Positions 11,201 to 23,200 of a DNA stretch of 64,000 bases are shown here, piece after piece. The notes below the pieces were generated by a model that was not told where the DNA came from, ran no database searches, and saw nothing but the letters and a program-made list of their open reading frames with translations. The translations under genes and the position numbers were made by a program. This stretch comes from Lophius americanus (Eukaryota; Chordata; Actinopteri; Lophiiformes; Lophiidae), in NCBI GenBank assembly GCA_037951165.1, contig JBBDHG010000125.1, positions 1,432,001-1,496,000 of the forward strand, written 5' to 3'. The first letter of the stretch is position 1, and every line of letters begins with the position of its first letter.

Positions 11201-14200
11201 ATGAAATGCAGCTGACATCCTGTGTCGAGAAATGCATCGAGCAAAAACACGAGAGAGGTAGTTAATGTTGCTGACTCAGCAGGAAACTGCAGCACTAGTG
11301 GAAGTTTGCAGGGGCAGAGAGAGCTGCGGCAGTGAACGGAAAGCTGTTTTGAGATAGAATTGCTAGAGAGCAGGGTCCATGAATCTGCTACCTGATCCAC
11401 CCCTCCTCAAGCCCACAGTTCACCAACCAGGTGAAAAAAGACCTCCTATAAGATAGGGTTAGAGAAAGAGCTTGAGAGCCTTGAACCACAACAGAATGCA
11501 TTGCAGAAGCAGATGTGAACTTGTTACATACGTCAACCCCTTTTCCCCTCCACGGAGGCCCCAGAGGTCAGCTGAAATAAATGGATTTCCTGTATAAGAA
11601 TTGTTTCCTCGCAGCAATTTTAGCAAACCATGAAAGGAGCATCATTTGCTTTATGGTGTCCAAATATGAAGATCCATAATTCACTAACATTGTGTTTCTA
11701 TAATGTAATGTAATTTGGTTTACCCAAATTCTAAAAACATTTATTTTAATGTTCCTAGGTTTTAAAATGTAACTGTGCAGATGAATTACTAATTTACTTT
11801 ACAGTATTTCTTAAGATCATTTGTCTGTTACTTTGCAAGGTTTAAAATCCTCACAATGCAACTACATACTATAAAAGATACAGATAGTTGTTTTTTTATT
11901 TGTACTGGACCTTTGAAAATACACCATGTCATTGCTTACTTTTAAAATATATCTTCTCTTATAATCTGGGATCTTTTGGCTGGCTGGGAAACCTGAATAT
12001 TCATGCTGGATTGGAAAGAAACTTTTATACTGTTACTGTATTCATAGCCACATTGTAGCAGCCGGAGAATCTCTGTCCTTTATTTTTCGTCTCATTTGGT
12101 TCCACTCTTTTGTAAGGCTGTGTATTTATTCTGGCTTTTAAATAATAAAGTGCCTATTCTCTGCATCAGAGTTGGTCTAGACGGTAGCTCACTTAGCTTT
12201 GCCAGCGCTAAGCTAAGCAAGTAGTTCGGGAGCTGAGAAGCCGTAGAGCTAATGCGGTGTAGCAGAGGTAGATACAGGAGTGGTAGTTTCTTATCACTCC
12301 TTAACCCCTTCTCCTGGTCATTTGACTATTTTCTTTCTTTCTACCTCTTTATTCTCTGTTGTTTCATGAAGGCTACTCATCCCTCTCTCTCATGGACGAA
12401 ATGCAGTAAGCTTCCAGGAGTTAACCCTTTAGTGTGCACATACATCTATATGGGTGGCACACGAAAAGCACACGCCACTTTTTTAATATTGCATGTCCAT
12501 AACAAAGTGCAATACGATGTAAACTGAATAGTAAAATCGTTGAGAGAATTGTGATGCCCATACTAAGCAGAAGCTACTTTCTTTTTGGTCAGAATCGCCT
12601 TTATGTACTCTGAGGCAATCAGTTTTTTGAGTGAATCGCTCTTCTGTTAAAATAAATAGGACAAATTGTTGTTTGCCCAATTTTTAACCATCGACTTTCG
12701 ATTTTTTTTTTACGTTAAGCGTGTTCTTTGACACAGAAATACCACAGGGCAGCCCCGGCTGTCGGTGCTGGCCTCCATGTAACTGGAAAAGAACCTTATA
12801 ATAGAAGTGTAATACACCTATGTCCTTTAAGACCATGGCATTGAGCTATTTATTTACTTTATTTATGAATTAAGAAAGAAAGTAGGACGGAGCTTTGGTT
12901 ATTCTAATGGAATTTGATGCGTCTTATATAGTGGTTGATTATTTAGAAGGTTGGTTTGTCGCTGCTGTGGTAAATGATAAATTGACTGTACTTTTTCTAG
13001 TCTGCCCACCATGCTCTTCAGCAGTAACCATTCACGCCATTATTCACACACCAATCGAACAGCCATCGGGAGCAACCTGGGGTTCAGTATCTTGCTCAAG
13101 GACACTTCGAGAAGGTAACACTCGTGGCCGGGGATAGAACCAACGACCTTCAGATAAGACTACCGCTCTACCATCTGAGCGGACCCTGTATGACGGCCTC
13201 TACTACCATTTCATGGTATCTTTGCTTTCTTGGTGATAATATGAGAAAAAGTCACTGGTTAAGAGTTTTTTTTGGGGTGGTTACGTACAACAACTTGTTG
13301 CTTTACCATCACAGTTAAGTTATCTGAGGTCAATTTAATTGTGGGAATATAGCACGAAGCCCCAAGTGGAAAACCACATTTACTACCACTAACATTTAAT
13401 ATCTCATTAAATGGTACCTGTTATTGGATGGGATGCATTAGGGAACATTTTTCCTGAAGTTGATGAGTTGAAAAAAGCAAAAATGGACGAGTGTTAGGAT
13501 ATTTGACAAGGTTCAATTTGTAATCGTTTGTCAACTGAGTCAGAGCCTCTCCGGACCTGCAGGTTTTGTTGGCTTTTCCTGGTTTGCAAATGGTTAGTGC
13601 CCACCAAAGGTGTCCAATGAGCTGCCTGAGCTGTTTTAGTGGCAAAATCCGGACCTACACAATATTCGTCAGGTGGGTGTAATATTATGGCTGATCAGTG
13701 TATTTTAGATAACAGAATATTAATCCTGTTAAAAAAAAAAGAGAAAATTTCTAGTCACTTATTTTCTGCAGTGAACATTTACCAATGCATTTTATAACGA
13801 TGTTTATATATGTGGAGCCGGCCCTTTTAAAAATTGAAACAACTTTTCTCATACTTCATTGTTAATGCCTCGTCAATTCTTCCACTTCTTGTTAATGGAA
13901 GTAAAGACATCGACACCTTTTCTAAATAAAATCTAGTAAAAGAAATGACCTGATAATAGTCCTTGTGGAGCTCCTCTCTCTCTTTTCTGTTTTTACTTTC
14001 TGTGAGCTTGTTCAAAAACTCCTGAGCTTTTATCATTGTGTCAAAAAAAACCATCCTCTGTTTTTCCGTTGTTCCTATGTTTCGCTGTGGACAGGCGATT
14101 TCTAAAGCCGCCATGCTGACAAAGAACTCAGTCTATAGTCATGGATTAGCACAAGTTAATGCCCCGCTCCGACTGTATTTGGCCACTCGCATCACTGAAC

Positions 14201-17200
14201 ATGACGCGCCGGTAGAGTCGAGAAAATCTCTCCCCCCATAGGTGCCGTTTCAAGGCTGTGACCACTTGCACTACTGTTCCCTTAAACTAAACCATTGACT
14301 CAGCTGAACTATAAAAGCGACTTGCCAAAAGTAATTTCCATTAGCCAGACTAAAAAAAGTTGTGTTTTTTTTACTATTACATTCCATTCCACTAATTTTC
14401 TCTCAGGTTTGTCATTTAAATCCTGATTCCATTACATCAAGCTCGTAATTCATGAAGAGGTTCTGCAGAAATCTGTTCAAACGAGATAACTTCATGTATA
14501 TACATGTTGAGATTCATCAAGAGGTTGATTCATCAAGAGGTTCTGCAGAAATCTGTTCAAACGAGATAACTTCATGTATATACATGTTGAGATTGTGGCG
14601 CTTCTCGGATGAAGTGTTCAGATCAATTATTGAAGGAACAGTTCAAAATTGAGGCATTATCTCTTCGAAGAAATGGAATATAATATTCATAACTGTTTTA
14701 AAAAAAATAATAATTTCAGTTTGGGAAAACCTCTTTATATCTCAATAGGAGCACATACTCGGTTTCATATGGAGGTCGCCGTGTTTGCACAGTAGCCTTT
14801 AAGGACAAACTGTATACTTTCTCTGGAGAGGACAGTGTTAAGTTTGTTACTGGAAACTGCTTTGATTAATGTAGGATAAGAACTATTATTACTTATTAAA
14901 AAAGTAATGGGGTTCCACAACTTGTTGTCAAAGCTAAACATGAAGACATCTGAAACACACAGCAATGTCTGCAGTCTGCTTTAGGGATTCATCACTGCAA
15001 GGGACTGACTTCGGCACTAGGAAGTAGGCTCTTGGCTTTTTAGAGCTTCTGAGGGCCCCATTCCTACCCGGGCCTCACCGCTTCCAAGAATCGTGGACCG
15101 AGAGCTCGCTGGGGAGCAATCACTCCGGACCAACCGTCAGTGGTATAAATAAAGATTGATTGATTGATTGATTAAAGAAGGCATGGCTTCAGTGTTACCC
15201 CTGATATCACAGAGTTTCAAACTTTGTTGTCCAAAAACCATCAGTGTAACGGCCGGACCAGAAGGCTGGAGATGGTAGGGAGTATGTATGTGATGATTTC
15301 ATTCATCTTAGTTGGTAGTGAATAATAAATAGTTATAACCAGCTAACGTTGCTGTTTGGGATGTCAGTGTTGTTTTTCGCACTTGCTACACATAAAGTCA
15401 TCCCCTGAAATAACCCGCCCATTTGACAGGTTTACACAATTACACATAAGATTTGATTGTAAGTTAGAAATTTTTACTTTTGAGATGATTTTGTTTGATA
15501 TTAAGAAGTTTTGCTTGATTTTAAAGACAAGAATCTGATTCCATACAGTAATCTCCGCTTGAGACAGATCCCCATGTCATGTCACCATGGAAACGACAAC
15601 ATAATGTATGGTAGAACGTCTTAAATAGCAAAAGGCAGAACTTTGCAGTGATATATTCAAAAGATTTATGCAAATAACAATTGCAGTGAAAGAATAATAA
15701 GAAAAATAAGAAGTACAAGAATAGAAACAATATGTGTTTTAGCAATAGTATTATCATAAACGTGCCAAGATTAGTTTCAAATGAAAGCTAAATAAAGAGA
15801 TATGATATAATAGTTTCTGGCTAATGAAAAAAAAAAGGTTGCAAAGACTGTTTTATGATACACGGAATTTTTTCAACCTCATGATTAAACTAGTAAATTG
15901 ACTCTGAATTACTACTGTGATTGTTATCTGTCATAGACTTTCCAATCCTCGCGTTCACACTAAACACGTTTCTGCTTGCAGTTTACAGTAGTTGACCAAA
16001 ATGGTTAAAATGGGAATACTGAATATGAGAATTGGTTGGATGTTAGACATATGTTTATGTATCTCACTATAGTAAAATGACTTTGGGAATTATGCATGGC
16101 ATATAGAAAAATTGAATGTTCCCCCTGCATTCCTAAATCCTAAATTATCCCTAGGAGCATGAGTAACCCAATATTTTTAAGACATCGAGTAAGTGAATCC
16201 TGGTTTCTTTGTACAACCCATATAAAAATGTGAAAGCACATTCATTATGAAAATGTGGTGCAGTAAAAGAGAGTACATCCAGAGTTCCTGTGGTTCTTCG
16301 CTCTGTTGCCTTGTTCATCTGCATGAAGCGAACATTAGTTGCATTCTAGTTTGAGAGGTGATTACCATCACTGTAAGTCTTGTAAAAACGATACACAAAC
16401 ATCAGAAGATTGCTTGTTTTGTAGTCTTCCACATCTGGAGCCGTTCATAAACGAGTGGAACCAGATGCAAACTAGTTCTAGCTTCTTTTATTCAATCCAA
16501 TAATTCCATTATGGGATTTTGTTGCCAAATAAATGCCACTGATGGTGGCTTCACTGCTGCTGCAGTGGGAGGTGTTTCCACTCGCCTGCTCATAATTATG
16601 ATCAGAATGGTATCAAGTGAATGTTGCATAATCTCCTCCACAAGCCTCCTCTCTCCTCATCTCCCCTGAGACACATTGAGGCTACTGGGACATCCTTAAT
16701 GATGATGGACCTCCCAGAATTATTCTGGGAGGATAGTAGAGTGAGGAGGGGAGGGAGGATGATAAGCAGAATGGAAAGGACCCACTGAATTCTGCTGCTC
16801 CTTGTATAAGTCCCAGGGTCCAATCACTTCCTCCTTCCTAACATTGACGGTTGTTGAATGACAGCAGTGAGGCGTGGCGACAAATCAAGTGGGACAAAAA
16901 GCCGTTGTGTTATTTTGCTGTCATGGGTCTCTCCGACAGCTGATCATGAGATCAATAAATACAAAAAGGCTTTCATTCGGCTGCAGTACCAATACGTCAG
17001 ATGGATAGGCTAAATTGCCTCTTCTTATACTGGAATACTTTGTACTAGAATTGGGCCTTCAGACATTTACACCACACAACGTCACATTTCCTGTTCAGAA
17101 GATGCACGAGTCAAAGTTCAGTCTGGTGGAGCATATATTTGTATTCATACGTTTTTCCTGTATTATCTCATATGCTCAGTCTTTCCTGCTATATTAGACA

Positions 17201-20200
17201 ATTATATGTATAGATTGTGCAACAGCCCCTTCTCTGCGTTGTCATTGGTTTTTTACACTGAACAAAATGCTGACAGGTATTAGTATTGTTTTTTTATACT
17301 GATTGATTTTCTTTGCCTTCACCCAGTTTATCATTCTGTGTAATTTAAACCAATTTTCCTCACATTTGGATTTTGAAGTATGGCTGTCAAATAGTGGCAA
17401 TTACAGTATAAGGATAATAATAAAAGCTACTATTATAATTATTATACTGCTACTAATAATAATTATTCTAACCTTATATATCATCATTCAAAACATTGTT
17501 AGTCCGTTACAAAGTACTTCACGATAAAAAAACAAACAATTAAAATCATGCGCAAAATATGAAAAATCAATAAAAAAATAACAGGAGATCAGGATTGAAA
17601 AGTTCCAGATAAAACCAGGACATCGAGCTTAAAACAAATAATCAAAGGTTACACAGCTAACGTAATATCAGGAATAGTCTTTGGATGAAATTTAAGACGA
17701 GGCTTAAACAATGATATTTACTCGGATAGCCTTATCTCCTCAGGCAGATCATTCCAGAGCCTTGGGGCCCTGTTGGCAAAGGCATAGCCTCTCAAACTAC
17801 GCAAAGGTTCATAAAGTATTAAAAGATCTGACATGTAGTCTGGGGCCAGGTCATCAAGAGCCTTAAAAGTAATCAATAAAATCCATAATACTTTGGTAGC
17901 TTACTTGGGCACAATTATGAAAATTTCTGTTTAGTTGGATATCAATTGTGGAATGTTAATTGAAATCCAATTTTTGATGTCAATAAAGCAGCAGCAAAAC
18001 GTAACCTCTCGGTCATGCCTTCGTGACCCTTTTTGTCTTGCGTCTGCAGAATCTGGATCAGCCTCTGTTACTACCTCCCCTGATGTTGTAGATGTGGAAT
18101 ATGATAATTCTTTATTCTTTATTCATCCGGCGAGGAGAAATTGCTGTGTTGTAGCAACACATATTCGGTGAAGACAAGTGAAATACCCACATTGTGTGCG
18201 TCAGAGTAGTTACAATACACCAGAGAAATGTAAAGCAGGAGAAGTATGCAACAAGATCAAATATATATTTTTTCTTTCCAACTGGATGTACCGTATGTAT
18301 CTGTTGGTTTGTTTGTTTCGGTGCTGCATTTATCAGAGATAACATTTCCAGTGTCTACATTTGGTGAGAAACAAACACAAATATCATCTCAGTTTTGAGA
18401 TGCCCCCACTTTGAGGGCAGATTGCTGTAATCGTTAGACCGTTTGCACATAACATGAGTGTTATTCTGGCTCATTTCTTTTTCGTTTTGTTTTTGGATGT
18501 TTAATAGTTTCTCACATTTTTGCTGCTTTAAGAGTTAGGGCCACAATATTACTTACTTGGCAGAGGACATAATGATGAAGAAGGTGGCGAGGCTCTGTCA
18601 TATCAATCAGGTTGTACTGACTCCTGCGAATGATCCAAATCTTAGTGATAGCGTTCTTTTGATTGGTTTGATCCCTGGCCCCAGCAGTTTAAGTGGTGGG
18701 CTGTTAAGTGAGAACCTGAACCCCAATTTTCCCCCTGTGTAATTCACAGGGGCTGCCCACTGTTCCTCCTTGGTCACATACCGACAACTAATTTTACATT
18801 ATTAAACATTGATTTGTTAAATAATGTTATTTTTCCCTCTACACCAGAAATGATGTTCAAACACTTCAAACCATTGCTACCTATTTGGTATTGAATCAAT
18901 GAAACACTTTTGACTGAACTCACTGCAGTGATTGTCTGTTCATATAGTGATCTGTTATGTTTTCTTAGAAATCAATAATGAAGGCAGTACAGTCTGCTGT
19001 GATGCCTGATTCTCAGCGATTGCTGTTGTGTTCGGTAGAGCTCAGTGTATAATTAGATAGTTATAAGTAGTTTGGAATTGAAAAGATGGAGCATTTTCAC
19101 TTTTGCAACTGAACAAGCTGTGACAATGAATCATGTGTCTGTAGTTGAGCTCAAGTCGTTCACATAACACATCTGTGAGCTGTTGTTTCAGACGACATAT
19201 CTATTTACTGCTTAATGTCAAGCTTGTTTGAACTCTCACTCGGAGCAGTTCGCTCCCGCTTACCTCAGGCCCATTACCGCGGTCGGCTGCCTCTTTGATG
19301 AGCCCTGACTTTGTTTGTCTGGGCTCTAGATTGAATCCTCCTTCACAGACATGTGATGCCAAGAATATCTGCTCATCCTCATCTCTAGCCGCAATTTGCC
19401 CTCAAATTGAAGTCTGTTATGCTTATTTCAAAGCAGAGAGTTGTCAACAAAAGGGATGCAATTTGGTCACTGAGAATTGAAATCTCTGATCGTGAACAAC
19501 AAGGGTGTTTCCCCCTACTGAGGGAGGAATATGTATTCTCTTCTGTGCTGTAATGAAAACCTGTAAGGAACCATTAATTGTCACCCCTTCACTGTTGTAA
19601 AGGAAGGTGAAATGTTTTAGTAGTGCACCTAGCAAAATATTGTGACACTTGTCAGAGACTGATGATTGCACTCGCGGTGTAATTTCTGCCGCTCAGGGTC
19701 TCTTAATTACAACAATGAAAACTAAAATGGCCCGCAGTAGAGTGTTTACCTCGTCCACGGCCATAAATCCTACTCATTTCTGTCTAGAACCAATTTCCAG
19801 CTTCAGACAGGCCGTTATCTTGCAAATTTAAGGGAATATATAATAATAATAACTTTATTTTTATAGCTCTGACCTAAATAACATTACAGAGCGCTCCACA
19901 AAATACATAGGATAATTTACACAAACAATTACAAATCAAATGCAAAAAAATTTTGCGAGACGTGTTGTGAAAACAGTTAGGGTGTTGAAAAGTCTTATTT
20001 GCTTGGTAGGGAATAATAAAGCCTAGGGGCCTTGATGGCAAAAGCCTAATCACCCTTAGTCACCAGCCTTGAGCTAGAGACAAAGCAGAGAGTGTGCATT
20101 CAAGGACCAGAATGTGTGCATTCAAGGACAATAAGTCTTTATGTAGATTATTGGGGGAAAAAAACGCTGTGACTTAACTGGGTGCAAACATGTTGTGCTT

Positions 20201-23200
20201 TAAAAATAACGTAAATCTTCAAATTAACCCTGAAGTTGACTGGCAAACAATGAAGGGTGGCAAAAAAATATCTCCAGAGTTTGAAGACTTTTTTGGTTGA
20301 TTTAGCCATTAACTGCTCTTAGCTAGTTTTTAAATCATTCAGCTGTGGGCTATAATATAAATAATTTGCTGTCATCCCTCCATCTTGTCCTGTTGGCTCG
20401 CAAACGTTGGCTAAGGCACCTTAACTATCCTTCTGCTGCCTCAAATTGGAACAATGATCACCATCTTTACATTCTTTTCTCATGTTAATGACTCATGTAC
20501 AAGACTTATGATTTGACAAATAAAGATATCTTGAATCTTTCTGTTTGTTCATCAGAGTGTTATTTAAGAGGTTTTGTACTTTTTTTACAAGAAGAAGTTT
20601 GATATATTATTAAGATTTTGGACCCTGAAGGAGTAGAAATACATCAAGCATTGGGTGTCAGACGGTTTCTGATCAGCTGCAGATGTAACAATAACCCATT
20701 GACTCGTGATAAACATTGAGCGACGTTGGATCAGTTGGTAGAGCGTGTTTTCACTTATCTGATGGCCGGTGGTTCAATCCCCGGCCACTGCAGTCCATAT
20801 GTCGAAGTGTCCTTGAGCTAGATACTGAACCCCAAGTTGCTCCCGATGGCTGTTCCTTTAGTGTATGAATAATGGTGTAAATGGTTGCTGCTCCTGATGA
20901 GCATGTGGCGCCTTGCATGGCAGCTTCTATCATCACTGTATGCTGTATAAGTACAGTCAATTCATCATTTTAGCATTAGGGCGTAGGAATTAATGACTGC
21001 ATGTAAGGATTCAGGAGTCACATTCTGTGGATTGAGGAAGTGATACCTAGCCCAACTACATTATAAAAACAGTGATGTGCCAGGATGTCCTTTCCAGTCT
21101 TAAAATTATGATTTTTTTTCTTGAAAGATTATGACTTAATTCTTTAAATCTTGATTAATTTTTTTTTTTTAATTTTCAATTTCGCTGTAGTAATTTCAAG
21201 ACCAACACAACACATTACATATTTACTTGAGAAATTTGTGTACTGTAGTATTTGACATTTATGCTTTAAAAATGCCCAAAAAATTATTTTTGAAAATGAC
21301 TTTCATTTAATCATCACACCTTATGGTGTAAGAAGTCATTTTTGTCGTTTTCACTCTGAAGGGAGGTACAATGGCGCAGTGGGTAGCACTACTGCCTCAA
21401 AGCAAATGTATACAAAATCCACCTCTGCCCGCAGGTCTCTGTGTGAAGTCTGAAAGTTCTCCACGTGTCAGTATGGGTTCTGTCCAAGTAATCCAGGTTC
21501 CTCCCAACATCCAAAAACATGCTGTATTGTGGATCGGTGCCTCTTAATCACCGTAGGACTGAATGTGAGGGGGAATGGCTGTATTCGCCAGGATGTAAAC
21601 AGCTTCACGCCAAATGTCCGCTGGGATAGGCTCCATCCCCCTGAGCAGGATAACTGAATACGTATAATAAACGATTGAACCCTTAAGAAGTAAAAACTAA
21701 CATAAAATGTGTCTACCAAGTAAATCATTCATGACTGATCGTTCCAGCCTTTATTTAAGTAAACATGTTTCTCTGATGAATGAAACTGAGCTGAATCAAA
21801 GCTGCCGTTGGTTCCGTCAGATATTTGTGTAAAACAGTTTCATCTTGAGGTTATATGTGATAAAACCTGTGCTGTGTTTTGTCTCCCTGTCAGAGATGTG
21901 GTACTGGGTGTTTCTGTGGTGTCTCTTCTCCTCGCTCGTTGTCCATGGGGCGGTGGGGATGCTCATGTTGGTGATGCTGCAGCGCCACAAGAGGGGCCGC
22001 CTCATCACACTGGTGCTGGTCAGCGTGGGCTTCCTGGCTTCCCTCTCCGGCAGCGTCATCACCAGTAAGTCCATTTACTCCGTTTCTTTTTGTTCATAGG
22101 CGTTGGCTGATCTCAAAAGCGCTCTGCAGCCTTTGACTCAAGAAGAAGACGAGAAGTGACTGGGGGAGGGGGGAAAGTGAGTTGGATGCAGTTAGGAGAG
22201 ATAGAGAGAGGTTTCAGACCCGAAGCTTCATCTACATCTGGATGATCAAATGTCACAGTGTAATTTCATCCTTTTGCACTTTTATGAGACTAGACCCAGT
22301 CTTATTAGACCCACCCAGACCTTATTACTACCAGCCCTGTTCAATTACATCATCACTTCAATTGAGTAGCAGGAAGTTGGCTCTTCGGTCTCACCAGCAG
22401 AATTCTGCATCTGCTGTCTTCATCACACTGTGCCAAAATCAAAAGAAATTCCAGAGGAGGTGAGGATGACGGTAATTGATGTAGATCAGTTGTGAAGGAT
22501 TACAAAGCTGTTTCTAAGGGTTCTGCACATCATCGGAGTGGCCCACCGTCCAAAGTTCTTCCAAGATTATTAAGCTCGTCTGAATCTCGAAAAAAATGTA
22601 ACGCTCAAGAAGACGGGGGTCCCGTTACGTCTGATGCTTTGCCGTTTCAAGACCAGGACAACTTAACGCAATCGATGGATTTGTTCATTCTGCCCTCTAC
22701 AAGAATGTCTTGGAAGAGAATGTCAAGTCATCAGTCCGTGTTAGCGTGGTAATGCGCCAGTAACGTGCAAGCGTTACTGGGTCAAGAAGCTTGACTCTCT
22801 TCTGCTTAGGATCATTAAGGCCACCATTGAATTGATATAATGGCGTACAATTTAAGTTCTGGAGTGGTCCAGTCAAAGTCGGGAGTTGATCCCCATTGAG
22901 GTGCTGTGGTGGGACCTAAACCCTTGAAGCGAGTGTCAAATCTGGATTATATTTCAAAGTGGAAAACTACACCAGATCCTCAGGAAACTGCAGAATTCAT
23001 TTGAATATATTTTTTTTATTTTGACTGTTAATGGTGTATTCATCACTCAGTTACTAAAACAGGCTTTTAAAGATCATTTCTCTCAAATATTAAAATCATT
23101 TCATTATTTTTCTAGTGAAGAGTATGGAAATAAATAAATAACCTAAATAACCAAAAACAGACATAAAATGACGCAAAAGCGCTCGCATAATCCAAGTATC

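Larger units (their letters stand above)
14595..17419. other. tmem170b intron 1, middle part; LINE tail only
   Basis: No gene seen. 15000-15172 is a LINE-like 3' end (listed separately) and 16710-16732 a hairpin. The rest is unassigned intronic DNA. Confidence 0.5.

Noticed and set aside
20722..20795. tRNA gene
   Set aside because: A and B boxes are present, but no acceptor or anticodon stem pairing is convincing and the unit continues into a SINE body.
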